Positions 17,310 to 17,779 of a stretch of DNA of 17,779 nt are shown in pieces; position 1 is the first letter of the stretch, and each line of letters begins with the position of its first letter. A program made the translations under genes and the position numbers. The notes under the pieces are model-generated. The model saw nothing but the letters and a program-made list of their open reading frames with translations. It searched no databases and was not told where the DNA came from. This DNA is from Competibacteraceae bacterium UBA3908 (lineage in GTDB: Bacteria > Pseudomonadota > Gammaproteobacteria > Competibacterales > Competibacteraceae): contig DGFE01000092.1 in NCBI GenBank assembly GCA_002391525.1, positions 1-17,779 on the forward strand. Direction: 5' to 3'.

Positions 17310-17760
17310 GTGAAGCGTCGGGTGACGATGATCGTGGCATTGTTGGCCGGGGGACTGGCGCTGGGCTTGGGGTGGGGTCTGAGCGAATGGCTGCTGCGTC
17401 GCCCCGCCCCGCCGCCGGACATCGCCGGCATCTATCTGCCCGAAGCCGCGCCGCTGCCCGAATTTCAACTGATCCATCACAGCGGGCGACCCTTCACCCG
17501 CGCCGATTTCCGCGGCAGGTGGACCTTTCTCTATTTCGGCTACAGCTATTGCCCGGATGTCTGTCCGCTCACGCTGGTCGAATTGAACCGCCTGCAAAAG
17601 CGGCTGGCCGGCCAGGGTGCCGGCGGGGACACGGCCTACGTGCTGGTGTCGGTGGATCCGCAACGCGACACGCCGCAACGGCTGCGAGAGTACGTGACCT
17701 ATTTCAATCCCGGGTTTCAGGGGGTGACGGGCGCCCCCGAGGAGTTGAACGGCCTGGCCA
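17310..17760 (+). CDS. SCO1/SenC/PrrC family copper chaperone, C-terminus missing
   Basis: This is the only plus-strand gene; 150 codons are present. It encodes a membrane-anchored thioredoxin-fold protein of the SCO family, which delivers copper to the CuA site of cytochrome c oxidase on the periplasmic side. A short basic start and one hydrophobic segment (about residues 7-24) form the anchor. The fold then opens with PEFQLIHHSGRPFTRADFRGRWTFLYFGYSYCPDVCP, given here only as key parts: C81 and C85 of the CPDVC copper site, and the later VSVDPQRDTP. The second ligand, a His about 90 residues on, is beyond the break. The GTG at 17310 is preceded by a perfect GAGGTGA at 7 nt. An in-frame ATG at 17286 has weaker support. 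The native sequence stops at 17760; what follows is adapter. Confidence 0.85.
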
Positions 17761-17779
17761 CTGTCTCTTATACACATCT
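17761..17779. other. Nextera transposase mosaic-end adapter (not genomic)
   Basis: The final 19 bases, CTGTCTCTTATACACATCT, are the exact Tn5/Nextera mosaic end used in library preparation. It was not trimmed before assembly. It adds a false end (TVSYTH) to the SCO protein, and on the other strand creates a false protein start (MCIRDS) known from metagenome databases. Confidence 0.98.

Noticed and set aside
17241..17777. Minus-strand open frame of 178 aa starting MCIRDS
   Set aside because: Its start lies in the adapter sequence and it is antisense to the SCO gene; an artefact.

Overview
The window looks like a metagenomic or draft-genome contig from a GC-rich (roughly 60% by eye) proteobacterium. 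The set of an E. coli-style LivM with an extra N-terminal region, HemN of about 460 aa, PrmB and FabI fits Gammaproteobacteria best, but I cannot name a genus. The last 19 bases (17761-17779) are the Nextera transposase mosaic end, so they are sequencing adapter and not genome. The left edge cuts through a gene, so both ends of the window are broken.

Almost everything is on the minus strand, so transcription runs from right to left. From the right: a truncated SCO1/SenC copper chaperone gene (17310-17760, plus strand) diverges from fabI (enoyl-ACP reductase). fabI is followed by prmB (N5-glutamine methyltransferase of ribosomal protein L3) and hemN (oxygen-independent coproporphyrinogen III oxidase). 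Next is a small hicA-hicB type II toxin-antitoxin pair with its own AT-rich promoter region. Then comes a complete branched-chain amino acid uptake operon, livJ-livH-livM-livG-livF: a periplasmic binding protein, two permeases and two ATPases. The last four genes overlap or lie within 4 nt of each other, and a hairpin separates livJ from livH.

Beyond livF, after an AT-rich gap of 226 bp with promoter-like boxes and a palindrome, lie two very large genes that together occupy positions 1-8039. The first encodes a 1124-aa protein with no motif I recognise. The second starts 3 nt after it and encodes at least 1553 aa of a DEAH-box helicase with several zinc-binding Cys clusters and a DUF1998-like C-terminal part, cut by the window edge. 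The pair matches the layout of a type III Druantia anti-phage system (DruH + DruE). I consider it the most interesting part of the window. The family assignment is from memory and motif reading, not from a search.

How the parts work together: liv imports leucine, isoleucine and valine; fabI, prmB and hemN are housekeeping functions (fatty acid elongation, ribosome modification, anaerobic heme synthesis). hicAB and the druH-druE pair are accessory stress or defence modules set beside this core, which suggests the liv operon flank is an insertion point for horizontally acquired genes. I see no tRNA, rRNA, CRISPR array, transposase, integrase or phage gene.
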